DNA from: CAZAJT01 sp964485585
Lineage (GTDB): Bacteria > Patescibacteriota > Microgenomatia > UBA1406 > GWC2-37-13
Length of the DNA stretch: 22,530 nucleotides
Direction: 5' to 3'
NCBI GenBank assembly: GCA_964485585.1
Contig: CAZAJT010000012.1
Span: 1 to 22,530 of the forward strand
The position numbers were made by a program, and so were the translations under genes. This document shows positions 7,529 to 16,304 of the stretch, one piece after another (positions within the stretch are counted from its first letter, which is position 1; each line of letters opens with the position of its first letter). The notes below the pieces were generated by a model that did no database searches, was not told the origin of the DNA, and saw nothing but the letters and a program-made list of their open reading frames with translations.

Positions 7529-9436
7529 CTAGGCGTTGAGCATTTTTCCTAACCCTGGAATCTTGCCAATAAGCTCTCGTATTTTGTTTTTATTGGCAAC
7601 AGGTGATGAACTACCCGCTTCGGGCGGTAAACTGTCGTCAGAAGGCGCTACACGGGTTACGGGCTCCCCATTTGATGGGGTTATGGTCGTTTCTTCTTGT
7701 TTTTGCACTAATTCGGGACCAAGTAGGATATCGACATACTGATCCAGATCTAGCTCCTCTAAAATCATTTTCTGGAGAGCTCGCTTGCGAATTAGCCAGT
7801 GTTTTACATCTGCTGGGTTGTTTGGATCAGGCTTGTCTTGGGCAATGAGTTTGTCGTACAAGAGTAGTATTTGGTTAAGTCTGGCTTGTTTATCTGGTGG
7901 GATTACAGGCTCAACTTCGACAATAGCATCAACCTGGACCTTCTTGTCTTCAGACTTAAATTCTTTGAAATCAACAATGTTACCGACAATGCGGTACAGC
8001 TTGTCTTCACCGATAAACTCTCGGTTTAACTGAATTAAGATATTGGCAACCGTAGTAAGGGCGTTGGATATGTTCTGGGCATTCATGCTTAATCTGAGAT
8101 TGCTTTGACCCAGAAGCATAGCCACTTTCCCAAGAGGCTCACTTGAGGATTGAGGTAAACCCTGCAGATACTCGCCAAGAGCAAGTGTCCTTGAAATTTC
8201 ATCTCGCAAGAGCCTATCTTCATTAACACCCATGAGGCTGATATCTGGTGGTCGCTCAATTACTACGTCATCCATCTTCCTCAGTTCCCATACTGCACCA
8301 GGAGAGAAAATGATGTCGTTTTTGGTAATACCAGTATCCTTACGGATTTTAACCACAGGGTCGAGCATTAAGATCACATCGTCCATACGCTGATTGCGAA
8401 GATCAGCAATTTCCATGATGGTGCTCTCAACTGGTTCGACATGACCAGTTGCCCAGAACTCCCAAAGCAGCGACATATCAGGAAGGTCTACAAAAATATG
8501 GCCGTTGTTAATATCAAGGTAAGGATTCTCATCATCTCTGATGACTACTTCACCATTCGCAATAACGACAAGTTGGTCTTCTTCATAATCCCAACACTCC
8601 CAAAGTTCGAGTTGTTTCTCCTGATCGTTTTTGACTGGGAGTACTTTTTGTTCGCCAGTCTCGGTTTTTTTGATATCACCGTCAATTTGAGACATCTTCT
8701 TGGTATTGATTTCGTAGCGTTCTTTCTTCCAATCCTCAACTATTTTTGGTTCACAAAAATCGAGATTTTTATAAATCTTGTTGTCGCCTCGATTTTCTTC
8801 CTCTTTGGAGATTTTTTCTTTTGCCTTGACGATTCTATGAATAAGCCAAGGGCAGCCATCCTGCAAATCCTCTGTTTCAGGAGCCGGTAGAAAGTCCCAC
8901 AAATCACAAAGGATCATCGTGGGATCGTCATAAATAGTCTTAACGGTTCCATCAGATCTTTTTCGATTTACCATTTTCCAAGCCAGCTTTACAATTCCAT
9001 TACCATACAAAACCGAAGATTCAATCCAGTTGGGCAGCTTCTTGGCTAGTTCGATAATGTCAAAGTCATAATTTACCAAGTCGCTCCAAGATCCCAGAGC
9101 CGTTGATTCAATATCAGTTTTATCTCTGGGAATGACACGAGTCTTTCGTTTGGCTGTAGCAAGCCTGGAAACTACAGTCTTTACAATTTCAAAGGCAATA
9201 GGAGGCATTAAGCGAGTGTTGTAGGCATAGTTTTGCTTGTGTTGGTACGCTCTATAGAGACGATACATCCGTAGCCATTTAGCCTGATATGGCTCACGAA
9301 ACTCTTTTGCACGCTTAAAACGAGCTTTCCACTTGGTTAAGAGCTCCGTATCACGCTCTGAAGGTTGATACCTAACTGTTGATGTGATTTTTACTTCTTT
9401 TACTTCTAGTTTTGGCATACTGGTTTTAGGCAACAA
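7529..9436 (-). CDS. Phage portal protein (P22-like/podoviral type), solitary
   Basis: A 635-residue protein that resembles tailed-phage portals, the ring at the capsid vertex through which DNA is packaged. The N-terminal part, with a Trp/Tyr-rich helix (WLRMYRLYRAYQHKQ), RLMPPIAFEIVKTVVSRLA and WIESSVLYGNGIVKLAW, fits the portal wing and stem entry. The segment around VESTIMEIADLRNQRMDDV fits the stem and clip, and the tail is basic and helical (KIRELIGKIPGLGKML). The length is right for P22-type portals and the frame is intact. The frame opens with a TTG at 9436, but the ATG at 9416-9418 is more likely; neither has a clear Shine-Dalgarno sequence. No terminase, scaffold, capsid or tail gene is nearby. 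It is therefore a prophage relic, a captured gene, or something put to another use. Its stop faces the stop of the NACHT gene with 6 bp between them. Confidence 0.85.
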   Translation of the reverse strand: MLPKTSMPKLEVKEVKITSTVRYQPSERDTELLTKWKARFKRAKEFREPYQAKWLRMYRLYRAYQHKQNYAYNTRLMPPIAFEIVKTVVSRLATAKRKTRVIPRDKTDIESTALGSWSDLVNYDFDIIELAKKLPNWIESSVLYGNGIVKLAWKMVNRKRSDGTVKTIYDDPTMILCDLWDFLPAPETEDLQDGCPWLIHRIVKAKEKISKEEENRGDNKIYKNLDFCEPKIVEDWKKERYEINTKKMSQIDGDIKKTETGEQKVLPVKNDQEKQLELWECWDYEEDQLVVIANGEVVIRDDENPYLDINNGHIFVDLPDMSLLWEFWATGHVEPVESTIMEIADLRNQRMDDVILMLDPVVKIRKDTGITKNDIIFSPGAVWELRKMDDVVIERPPDISLMGVNEDRLLRDEISRTLALGEYLQGLPQSSSEPLGKVAMLLGQSNLRLSMNAQNISNALTTVANILIQLNREFIGEDKLYRIVGNIVDFKEFKSEDKKVQVDAIVEVEPVIPPDKQARLNQILLLYDKLIAQDKPDPNNPADVKHWLIRKRALQKMILEELDLDQYVDILLGPELVQKQEETTITPSNGEPVTRVAPSDDSLPPEAGSSSPVANKNKIRELIGKIPGLGKMLNA

Positions 9437-9515
9437 AAATGGGCTTAGGTTCGTCTACTTCTGGTAAATAGAGAAACTTAAGCCCCGATAGATTCGTTAG
9501 GCGGTTAATTTATGC

Positions 9516-9543
9516 TTTTAGGCTATAAAATTAAGCCTTAAAA
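9516..9543. repeat. Imperfect inverted repeat upstream of the operon
   Basis: TTTTAGGCT (9516-9524) pairs with AGCCTTAAAA (9534-9543) across a nine-base AT-rich loop, with one extra T in the right arm. It could be an operator dyad for the neighbouring HTH protein. It could also be a weak terminator for transcripts running in from outside. It lacks the GC-rich stem and U-tract of a classic terminator. Confidence 0.4.
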
Positions 9544-9587
9544 CGCTAGTTCTTTAATGTAGTTACCTGAAACTGCCTGATTAAAGT

Positions 9588-9593
9588 TATAAT
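9588..9593 (+). promoter_or_regulatory. Possible -10 box of the defence operon
   Basis: A perfect TATAAT lies about 47 bases before the ATG of the HTH gene and downstream of the inverted repeat. The upstream -35 region is weak; TTACCT at 9563-9568 would need a 19-bp spacer. Its position at the head of a long same-strand gene run is the main support. Confidence 0.35.
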
Positions 9594-9640
9594 GGAAGTG
9601 TTGAAATAAAGTTAAATATTATGTATTCTATTAGTATCTA

Positions 9641-9829
9641 ATGGTAAGTAAACCTATGGAAGAACTATTAACGCTGGGTGAGGCGGCAGGAATACTGAAA
9701 GTCCATCCTAATACGCTTAGGTTGTGGGATAAAAAAGGTGTGCTTACGGCTGTGAGAATCGGGGTAAAAAGGGTGAGACGTTATAAAAAGGAAGATATCG
9801 AAAAATTCATCAATACAAAGAGTAAATAA
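9641..9829 (+). CDS. Small HTH_17/MerR-like DNA-binding protein
   Basis: A 62-residue basic protein made almost entirely of one winged helix-turn-helix. The motif LTLGEAAGILKVHPNTLRLW gives the helix-turn-helix, and RRYKKEDIEKFI gives the wing and last helix. This is the excisionase/HTH_17 family, used both as phage excisionases and as small regulators. As first gene of the operon, 2 bp before the PLD-helicase, it plausibly controls expression, in the way C-proteins do in restriction-modification systems. An excisionase role is possible given the portal gene on its other side, but no integrase is present. The ATG at 9641 is used here; an in-frame ATG at 9656 (MEELLTLGEAA) would remove only five residues. 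No Shine-Dalgarno sequence is seen at either. Confidence 0.82.
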   Translation: MVSKPMEELLTLGEAAGILKVHPNTLRLWDKKGVLTAVRIGVKRVRRYKKEDIEKFINTKSK

Positions 9830-9831
9830 AT

Positions 9832-12800
9832 ATGGCACTAATCGATAATCAAAACCAAACAATGCACCAAGCGCTTATCAATGCGCTTTCTACTTCTGAC
9901 AGAATTGACATTCAAGTAGGTTACTTTTATTTTTCTGGTTTTGAACTTCTCGCCACTCATTTCAAGGATAAAAAAGTTAGAATTCTTGTCGGAAAACAAA
10001 TAGATCCAAAAGCGGTACCAAATATTATCTCGATGCAACAGAAAACAGGAAAGCCTGTTGACCTAGAGCGCTTCCAATCTTGGGATACTTTTATTTCCAG
10101 AACCGAGCAAAAGTCCAAATATTTTGAAGGCTTCTCAAAGCTATTTAACGAGTCTCAGGTGTTTGATGACCCAGAATCACAACAAGCCTACAAGATTTTC
10201 GAACAAAAAATTATTGACGGATCGCTTGAAATTAAACTCACTAATACCGACGAACATGGAAAAATGTATCTAGTTCACAACTCTACTGAATTTGATCAGG
10301 GTGGAGACTTCCCAGGCACAAGGTTCTTGGGCTCCAGTAACTTGACATACAATGGACTTATTGAGCAAGGTGAATTGAATGATTCCTCAAGAGACAAGCA
10401 AGTATTCCTTGATGGTTGTACCAAATTCGACTCAATGTGGAGCGATGCTCAGAACATTGATATCGCAACACCCGAAAATAATGATGAGTTTAAAGATGTG
10501 GTCAAGAAGTTATGGATAAACGCTGTCATTAGCCCTTATCTGGTATACATACGTGTTCTGCATGAATTGTTTGGAAAAGATCGTAGTACTGATATCGAGA
10601 CTCCTGGAACAATCACTGATGAGTCATTCCTTGATTTGGAGTACCAGCTAGACGCTATCAGAATGGGTATCGATCGTATAAACCAGTACGGAGGAGTTAT
10701 TATTGCTGATGTTGTTGGGCTAGGGAAAAGTATTATCGCCTCGGCTATTGCCTACAATATTGCTCAAAAGGAGCATATCCACGTTGTAATTATTAGTCCT
10801 CCTCATTTAATTACCCAATGGGAAGAGTATCAAGCACATTTTAGATTGCCTGGAACCAAAATATTTAGTTCGGGGAAAATCGAAGAAGCTTATCGTTGGT
10901 GCTTAGATCAGGTGACTGGACCAGTACTCCTTATTATTGATGAAGCGCATAGATATCGAAACGAACTAACTGATGACTATACGTTGCTTCACTCTCTAAC
11001 TAGAAGTAACGCAAGTAATAAGGTTGTCGTTTTAACTGCCACACCTTTTAATAACGATCCAAAGGATGTTTTTGCTTTGATTAAGCTATTTCAAACACCT
11101 GGTCAGTCAACTATTCGTTCAGTCGATAATCTCTCATTAAGATTCCGAGAGTTAATTGATAGATATAAAAAATTGCGCTCAAGTATGCGTGGAAATAAGC
11201 TAACCCCCGAAGAGATTGGTGAGGAAGCAAAAGAAATAGCACAGGAGCTGAGAAGGCTTATAGAGCCTGTTATCGTTCGCAGATCCAGACTTGATTTACA
11301 AACTATTTCTCGTTATCGAAACAACCTTATCAAACAAGGTATTGCTTTCGCGAAGGTTGAAGGTCCGGATCTATTGGAGTATGAGCTTGGGGAATTATTC
11401 GATCTATATCTTCATACTTTAGAAACAATTACGAATGAAGATCATGGTTTTGAAGGTGCGCGGTATAAGCCTGTTACCTATATCTCCGAAGATAAGCGTG
11501 ACGAGTTCAAAGAGAAGTACGGTGCGTATTTGGATGACGTTGACTTGCAGACAGCTCAAAGTAACTTGGCATCTTTCATGAAACGGTTGCTCGTTATGCG
11601 TTTTGAAAGTTCTAAAGAAGCGTTCAGGATTACTCTGCAAAACATGATTGACTCCAATCAAATGATTGCTCGTTGGTATCATGACCAAGGGAAAGTGCCA
11701 ATTTTAAAGAAAGGGAGGATTCCAGATCCAGACACTTTTATAACCGATGCTGGCGACGATCTTTCTACTGAATTTGTAGATCAATTCAATACTGAGAACG
11801 ATTCTAAATATAAATTATTATTTGTTGAGAAAGATTGGTTAAAACAAGAGTTCATCGAAGAAGTCGAGGCTGACACTCAAGTCCTACTTTCCATAAGAGA
11901 TCAGTGGTTTGGGCCTAACAAAATTGTTGCTGACATTGATCCAAAACTTGATTGTTTAGTTGAAAATATTGAAAGGCTTTTGCGTGATAACCCATCAAGA
12001 AAAATTGTTATTTTTTCAGCTTATGCAGATACGGTTGATTACCTCGGAGAGGCAATCAAAAAAGCTGGTATTAAACGAGTTTATAAATACACAGCCAAAG
12101 ATGCTTCGAAGGCAAATAGAGATCTGTTGAGGGCTAACTTTGATGCTGGTGTTAAGCTAGATTTACAAGCAAACGATTATGACGTGTTGGTGGCAACTGA
12201 CGCACTAAGCGAAGGATACAACCTTCACAGAGCAGGCGTTATTTTTAATTACGATATTCCCTTTAATCCGACCAGAGTAATACAACGTATCGGTCGTATT
12301 AACCGTATAAACAAAAAGGTGTTCGACTCTCTTTTTGTATACAACTTTTTCCCTACAACCATTGGTGAAGCAGAAACCAGGATTCAACAAATTAGCACAC
12401 TTAAAATGACATTAATAAATGCTGTAGTCGGAAGCGATACAAAAACCCTAACCGGAGATGAGGAACTTAAGAGTTTCTTTAAAGAAGAATACAACAAAGC
12501 CAATAGTGAAGCTGAGTTTGAATCTTGGGACGCGATTCATCGAGAAGTCTATGATCAAACTTCAAACGAAATAATCGAGGAAGCAGTTAACATTCGTCCT
12601 AGAAGTAGAGTCCTCAGAGTGGGGCAATCGCTTAATGGTGGTATTGCCTTCGGCAAGAAAGGTAACCATGCCGTATTTGCGATTAAAGAGGGTGATGAAC
12701 TAGAGCCTCAAATCGTTGCCGCAGAGAAGGTGCTCCCACTTTTCGCCGCCAAGCCTGATGAAGAAGGAAAATCGCCGGACACAAGCTTTAACGAGCTCTT

Positions 12801-13137
12801 TCTGCTTATCCGCGACAAACTATTCGAGAAACACAAACTACCAAGGATTAGTGGAAATCGAGCTAAAGCATTACAACCACTTCAAATTCTTATCGACAAT
12901 TTCCCTCCAGCCAAAGACTATGCTTTGGATCTAGTAAAGGTTATCAAGGAGTATGACGACTTGAGTGAGGGACAATACAAACAGATTGGACGAGTTAATA
13001 TGTCTGACTTGCATCAATCTTACAAGGATCTGCAAGCAATAGTCTCGAAACAGACGATTGCCACAAGTCTCAAGCGGGTTGATCAACTAGAAGGACTATC
13101 TGAATTAATTGTCCTTTCTGAGGAGTTACGCGTATGA
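9832..13137 (+). CDS. PLD-nuclease/SNF2-family helicase fusion
   Basis: An 1101-residue fusion. Residues about 1-210 form a phospholipase-D-type domain with one catalytic motif, HGKMYL (His142, Lys144), followed by LGSSNLTYNGL (about 167-177). Such domains act as nucleases, usually as dimers. Residues about 265-840 form an SF2 helicase of the SNF2 class: VVGLGKS (Walker A, 294-300), LLIIDEAHRYRN (DEAH, 370-373), LTATPFNN (motif III, about 401), IVIFSAYADTVDYL (motif IV) and DVLVATDALSEG to VIQRIGRINRIN (motifs V and VI, about 784-827). The remaining 260 residues are helical and unassigned. I infer ATP-driven translocation on DNA and cutting by the PLD part. Its TGA stop overlaps the methyltransferase ATG, so the two are translationally coupled, as expected of paired restriction and modification subunits. 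Confidence 0.9.
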   Translation: MALIDNQNQTMHQALINALSTSDRIDIQVGYFYFSGFELLATHFKDKKVRILVGKQIDPKAVPNIISMQQKTGKPVDLERFQSWDTFISRTEQKSKYFEGFSKLFNESQVFDDPESQQAYKIFEQKIIDGSLEIKLTNTDEHGKMYLVHNSTEFDQGGDFPGTRFLGSSNLTYNGLIEQGELNDSSRDKQVFLDGCTKFDSMWSDAQNIDIATPENNDEFKDVVKKLWINAVISPYLVYIRVLHELFGKDRSTDIETPGTITDESFLDLEYQLDAIRMGIDRINQYGGVIIADVVGLGKSIIASAIAYNIAQKEHIHVVIISPPHLITQWEEYQAHFRLPGTKIFSSGKIEEAYRWCLDQVTGPVLLIIDEAHRYRNELTDDYTLLHSLTRSNASNKVVVLTATPFNNDPKDVFALIKLFQTPGQSTIRSVDNLSLRFRELIDRYKKLRSSMRGNKLTPEEIGEEAKEIAQELRRLIEPVIVRRSRLDLQTISRYRNNLIKQGIAFAKVEGPDLLEYELGELFDLYLHTLETITNEDHGFEGARYKPVTYISEDKRDEFKEKYGAYLDDVDLQTAQSNLASFMKRLLVMRFESSKEAFRITLQNMIDSNQMIARWYHDQGKVPILKKGRIPDPDTFITDAGDDLSTEFVDQFNTENDSKYKLLFVEKDWLKQEFIEEVEADTQVLLSIRDQWFGPNKIVADIDPKLDCLVENIERLLRDNPSRKIVIFSAYADTVDYLGEAIKKAGIKRVYKYTAKDASKANRDLLRANFDAGVKLDLQANDYDVLVATDALSEGYNLHRAGVIFNYDIPFNPTRVIQRIGRINRINKKVFDSLFVYNFFPTTIGEAETRIQQISTLKMTLINAVVGSDTKTLTGDEELKSFFKEEYNKANSEAEFESWDAIHREVYDQTSNEIIEEAVNIRPRSRVLRVGQSLNGGIAFGKKGNHAVFAIKEGDELEPQIVAAEKVLPLFAAKPDEEGKSPDTSFNELFLLIRDKLFEKHKLPRISGNRAKALQPLQILIDNFPPAKDYALDLVKVIKEYDDLSEGQYKQIGRVNMSDLHQSYKDLQAIVSKQTIATSLKRVDQLEGLSELIVLSEELRV
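13121..13125 (+). promoter_or_regulatory. Shine-Dalgarno site of the methyltransferase
   Basis: AGGAG lies eight bases before the ATG at 13134, inside the end of the helicase gene. It is one of only two clear Shine-Dalgarno sequences in this array. It fixes the methyltransferase start despite the ATGA overlap. Confidence 0.65.
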
Positions 13138-16100
13138 AACTAAACGATAATTTTAATCAGCAAGAATTTATAGATTGGATTGATGAATTTTTACCAGAAT
13201 TTTCTAAAGATATTCGCAAAGTTGATGTTCCGGGCGGCCTTTCGGGTGTTGAATCAATTCAAACACTAGGTGAGTCTTCACTCGGTGTCAGGGTTTATCT
13301 AATAGAAACAAATATAGATCCATCAAGAAGGAAGGTTGGTCTTGCAACAGAAAGCTTTGCCTTACTTAAAAACTATGGCACTCCCAACGCACTCATCGCA
13401 TATTATGGTAAAGATATTCCCCACTGGCGCCTTTCATTACTTACCAGTACCCCTGTTTGGAGTGAGGGGAAAATAATCACTAAACTCTCTAACCCCAGAC
13501 GACAATCATACATTCTTGGTCCTAAATCCAAAGTTAAAACACCGCATCAGTTCTTGTTAGGTAAAGGAAAGGTTGTTGATTTTAATGATCTAAGAAGCCG
13601 TTTCTCTCTAGAAGTTGTGAATAAGGAGTTTTATAAAGAAATTTCTCACGCTTTTACAAGGCTTGTTGGTGGAACTCTTGCTCAGGGAAGATCGAAAAAA
13701 TCATTTGAATCCCTACTTAGACTTCCTTCTGTTAAGGATCATAGTCAAATTAGCCTCGAATTTGCAGTTCGATTAATTGGTCGTATTATTTTCTGCTGGT
13801 TTCTAAGAGAAAAACGCAGTATCGCTGGTCACTCACTCATGCCAAAAGAGCTTCTTTCGTCAGCCGCTGTGAGTGACGGTGATTATTATCATCATATTCT
13901 TGAACCAATCTTTTTTGAAATCTTAAATAGGCCAGTTAAATCTCGCAAAGAGTCATTTGTTAACGATTTATTTTCAGCTATCCCTTATCTCAATGGTGGT
14001 TTATTCTCACCTCACGAAGACGACTTCTTTAACTACAACGAAAACAAGCAAGCTATTAACCACAATCTCGTGGTTATACCTGATGAATGGTTGAAATCCC
14101 TTTTTGAAGTTTTGGAAACATACAACTTTACCATTGATGAAAATACGAGTTTTGATGAAGAGTTGTCTATTGATCCTGAGATGTTGGGAAGAATATTTGA
14201 AAACTTGCTTGCTGAGATTAATCCAGAGACTGGTGAATCGGCAAGAAAAAGTACTGGCAGTTACTATACCCCAAGAGTAATTGTCGACTATATGATTGAT
14301 GAAAGCTTATATCTCTATCTTAAGGATAAAACACATATAGCTGAAGGCAAGTTACACTCATTGATAAGCTATGATTTGGAAGACGATAATACTAACCCCC
14401 TAAATGATGAAGAAAAAGAAAAGATCACGGAAGAATTAGGATCAATTAAGATTCTTGACCCCGCATGCGGATCTGGAGCATTTCCGATAGGTGCTCTGCA
14501 GAAAATAGTTTTTATTCTGCAACAGGTGGATCCAGAGGGCCAATTATGGTTTAGGAAACAATTAAAGAGTACATCTCCTGAAATTCGTAGAGTAATTGAG
14601 AGAGAATTCTCTCATAAAAACTTTGACTATATTCGCAAACTAGGTGTGATTCGAGAGAATATTTACGGGATTGATATTCAACCTATTGCTACAGAGATCT
14701 CGCGCCTTAGATGTTTCCTTACACTTGTCGTTGATGAAAGAATTGATGATTCTCTAGAGAACCGAGGTGTTGAACCATTGCCAAATCTTGATTTTAAGTT
14801 TGTTACGGCCAACAGTCTAATCGGACTTCCTACAACTGGAAAGGCAACCCAAGCTGGATTGTTTGAAGACAATGAGGGCATTTCAGAATTAAAAGAAGTT
14901 AGAGAGATGTTTTTTAATGCTTCAGGATCTGAACGTGACGCATTGAAGCTTCAGTTTGTGCAGGCACAAAATAAAATGTTTCAGAGGCTCATTAACGAAG
15001 GAAGACGGGGCCATGCTGATTTAACGACGACGCTTACAAGCTGGGATCCATTTACCAACAAAGCCGCGACATGGTTCGATCCAGAATGGATGTTTGGAAT
15101 TGACGATGGCTTCGATATCGTAATAGCTAATCCTCCCTATATTAGCTATGGATTGAGGGGTACCCAAAAAATGACGCCGGAGGAAAGAAAAGTTCTAGTT
15201 ACTCTATTCCCACACTCTGCCGAATATAAGATAAGTATCTACGCTATTTTTATGGATAAAGCCATTCAACTTTCTAAAGTTGATGGCGGCATACAAACAT
15301 ATATTGTTCCTGACAGCTTCCTTCTTGGTAGGTATTTTTCTAAAGTAAGAGCTCAAATTCTAAACAATTGCGAAATTGTTCACCTTTCTTGGATGCCATA
15401 CAAAATTTTTGAAGCAACTGTTGGCTATTCTATTGTTTACACTTTCCAAAAGAAGCAGATAGTTGATGGGAATCATGAACTGGATGCTAGGTACATTCAG
15501 AACAATAATCAAATCGCAGATAAAACTTATAAGGAGTTTAGCTATCCTCAAACTTATTTCAAAAGACTTAAGCATAGTAGATTCAGACTATTTTTTGATG
15601 ATCCAACCATGAGGTTGGTGCAAAAGGTTGAAAAGGATTGTGTCGATTTAAGCTCCATTGTCAATTTCAGTAGCGGGCTTATAAGTAAAAATGGTCAAGA
15701 AAACATTACTAGTTCGGTTCAAGAATCCGAGAAATGGAAGAAGGGAATAATTTCTGGAGGTGAAATTAAAAAGTTTGTTGTCAAACCAGAAGNNNNNNNN
15801 NNCTTTTTGCTTTATGACAAGTCGAAGATTAAAAGTGGTTATGAATCAGTTGACTATTTTTCTCCAAAAATATTTATGAGACAAACTGGTGATTCAATAA
15901 TCTGTGCATATGATGACAGTGGTTTACTAGCACTCAACAACGTACATATCGGTAATCGCATTTCAGAGAGCTATGACCTCAAGTATGTTACTGCGATCCT
16001 CAATTCTAGTTTAATGGATTGGTACTACAGGACTATTTCATTGGAGTCCGGTAGGACTATGGCTCAGACAGACATAGAAACTGTAGGTGGATTACCAATT

Positions 16101-16295
16101 AAAAGTATGAACGGATCTGAGCAAAAACTATTTGTTGAGCTAGTGAATAAAATAATGGACTTAACAGGTCAAAATGATTATTTGCATGATTTGGGAAGCC
16201 AGAACAAAGTTAAAGAATTAGAAAAACAAATTTCTGAAATGGTTTATGAATTATACGGAATTTCTCAGGATGAAATAAAAATAATTGAAAGTTAA
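13134..16295 (+). CDS. Eco57I-type N6-adenine DNA methyltransferase (with assembly gap)
   Basis: A DNA methyltransferase of about 1053 residues that should place methyl groups on adenine N6. The SAM site ILDPACGSGAFPIG is at 440-453 and the catalytic motif IV, NPPY, at 666-669. GSYYTPRVIVDYMI just upstream is the usual entry motif of gamma-class enzymes. The N-terminal 350 residues resemble the leading region of Type IIG/IIL enzymes, but I cannot point to a clear nuclease site, so cleavage probably comes from the PLD-helicase encoded before it. Residues after about 700 would be the target-recognition domain, ending in a helical segment. Ten Ns at 15793-15802 interrupt this part (residues 887-890). 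The frame is the same on both sides, but the true length of the missing sequence is unknown. The next gene begins 9 bp downstream. Confidence 0.9.
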   Translation: MKLNDNFNQQEFIDWIDEFLPEFSKDIRKVDVPGGLSGVESIQTLGESSLGVRVYLIETNIDPSRRKVGLATESFALLKNYGTPNALIAYYGKDIPHWRLSLLTSTPVWSEGKIITKLSNPRRQSYILGPKSKVKTPHQFLLGKGKVVDFNDLRSRFSLEVVNKEFYKEISHAFTRLVGGTLAQGRSKKSFESLLRLPSVKDHSQISLEFAVRLIGRIIFCWFLREKRSIAGHSLMPKELLSSAAVSDGDYYHHILEPIFFEILNRPVKSRKESFVNDLFSAIPYLNGGLFSPHEDDFFNYNENKQAINHNLVVIPDEWLKSLFEVLETYNFTIDENTSFDEELSIDPEMLGRIFENLLAEINPETGESARKSTGSYYTPRVIVDYMIDESLYLYLKDKTHIAEGKLHSLISYDLEDDNTNPLNDEEKEKITEELGSIKILDPACGSGAFPIGALQKIVFILQQVDPEGQLWFRKQLKSTSPEIRRVIEREFSHKNFDYIRKLGVIRENIYGIDIQPIATEISRLRCFLTLVVDERIDDSLENRGVEPLPNLDFKFVTANSLIGLPTTGKATQAGLFEDNEGISELKEVREMFFNASGSERDALKLQFVQAQNKMFQRLINEGRRGHADLTTTLTSWDPFTNKAATWFDPEWMFGIDDGFDIVIANPPYISYGLRGTQKMTPEERKVLVTLFPHSAEYKISIYAIFMDKAIQLSKVDGGIQTYIVPDSFLLGRYFSKVRAQILNNCEIVHLSWMPYKIFEATVGYSIVYTFQKKQIVDGNHELDARYIQNNNQIADKTYKEFSYPQTYFKRLKHSRFRLFFDDPTMRLVQKVEKDCVDLSSIVNFSSGLISKNGQENITSSVQESEKWKKGIISGGEIKKFVVKPEXXXXFLLYDKSKIKSGYESVDYFSPKIFMRQTGDSIICAYDDSGLLALNNVHIGNRISESYDLKYVTAILNSSLMDWYYRTISLESGRTMAQTDIETVGGLPIKSMNGSEQKLFVELVNKIMDLTGQNDYLHDLGSQNKVKELEKQISEMVYELYGISQDEIKIIES
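15793..15802. other. Assembly gap of ten Ns inside the methyltransferase gene
   Basis: Ten N bases replace sequence in the presumed target-recognition region. Both flanks read in the same frame, which suggests an intact gene, but a fixed run of ten Ns may be only a placeholder. Bases could be missing or duplicated here. Confidence 0.99.
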
Positions 16296-16304
16296 CTTGC
16301 AGCT

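Larger units (their letters stand above)
9437..9640. promoter_or_regulatory. Divergent control region between portal and defence operon
   Basis: This 204-bp gap separates the minus-strand portal gene from the plus-strand operon and holds no gene. It contains several copies of a GGCTTA/TAAGCC motif in both orientations: GGGCTTA at 9441-9447, TTAAGCC at 9478-9484 and TTAAGCC at 9531-9537. These could be operators for the small HTH protein encoded next door. A TATAAT box lies at 9588-9593. Confidence 0.4.

Noticed and set aside
8441..8890. 149-codon open frame antisense to the portal gene
   Set aside because: It is the shadow of a well-supported portal frame, is rich in Phe/Leu/Ile as antisense frames of charged helices tend to be, and has no ribosome site or family resemblance.
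1..9502. TTCGTTAGGC repeated at 2-11 and 9493-9502 as possible element ends
   Set aside because: Only ten bases match and the flanks differ. Many such pairs are expected by chance in 22 kb, and no integrase or transposase lies between them.
9832..16295. Labelling the operon DISARM or BREX
   Set aside because: A SNF2 helicase, PLD domain and adenine methylase recall DISARM, but no DrmA or DrmB is present and the PLD is fused. BREX hallmarks (PglZ, BrxC, BrxL) are missing too.
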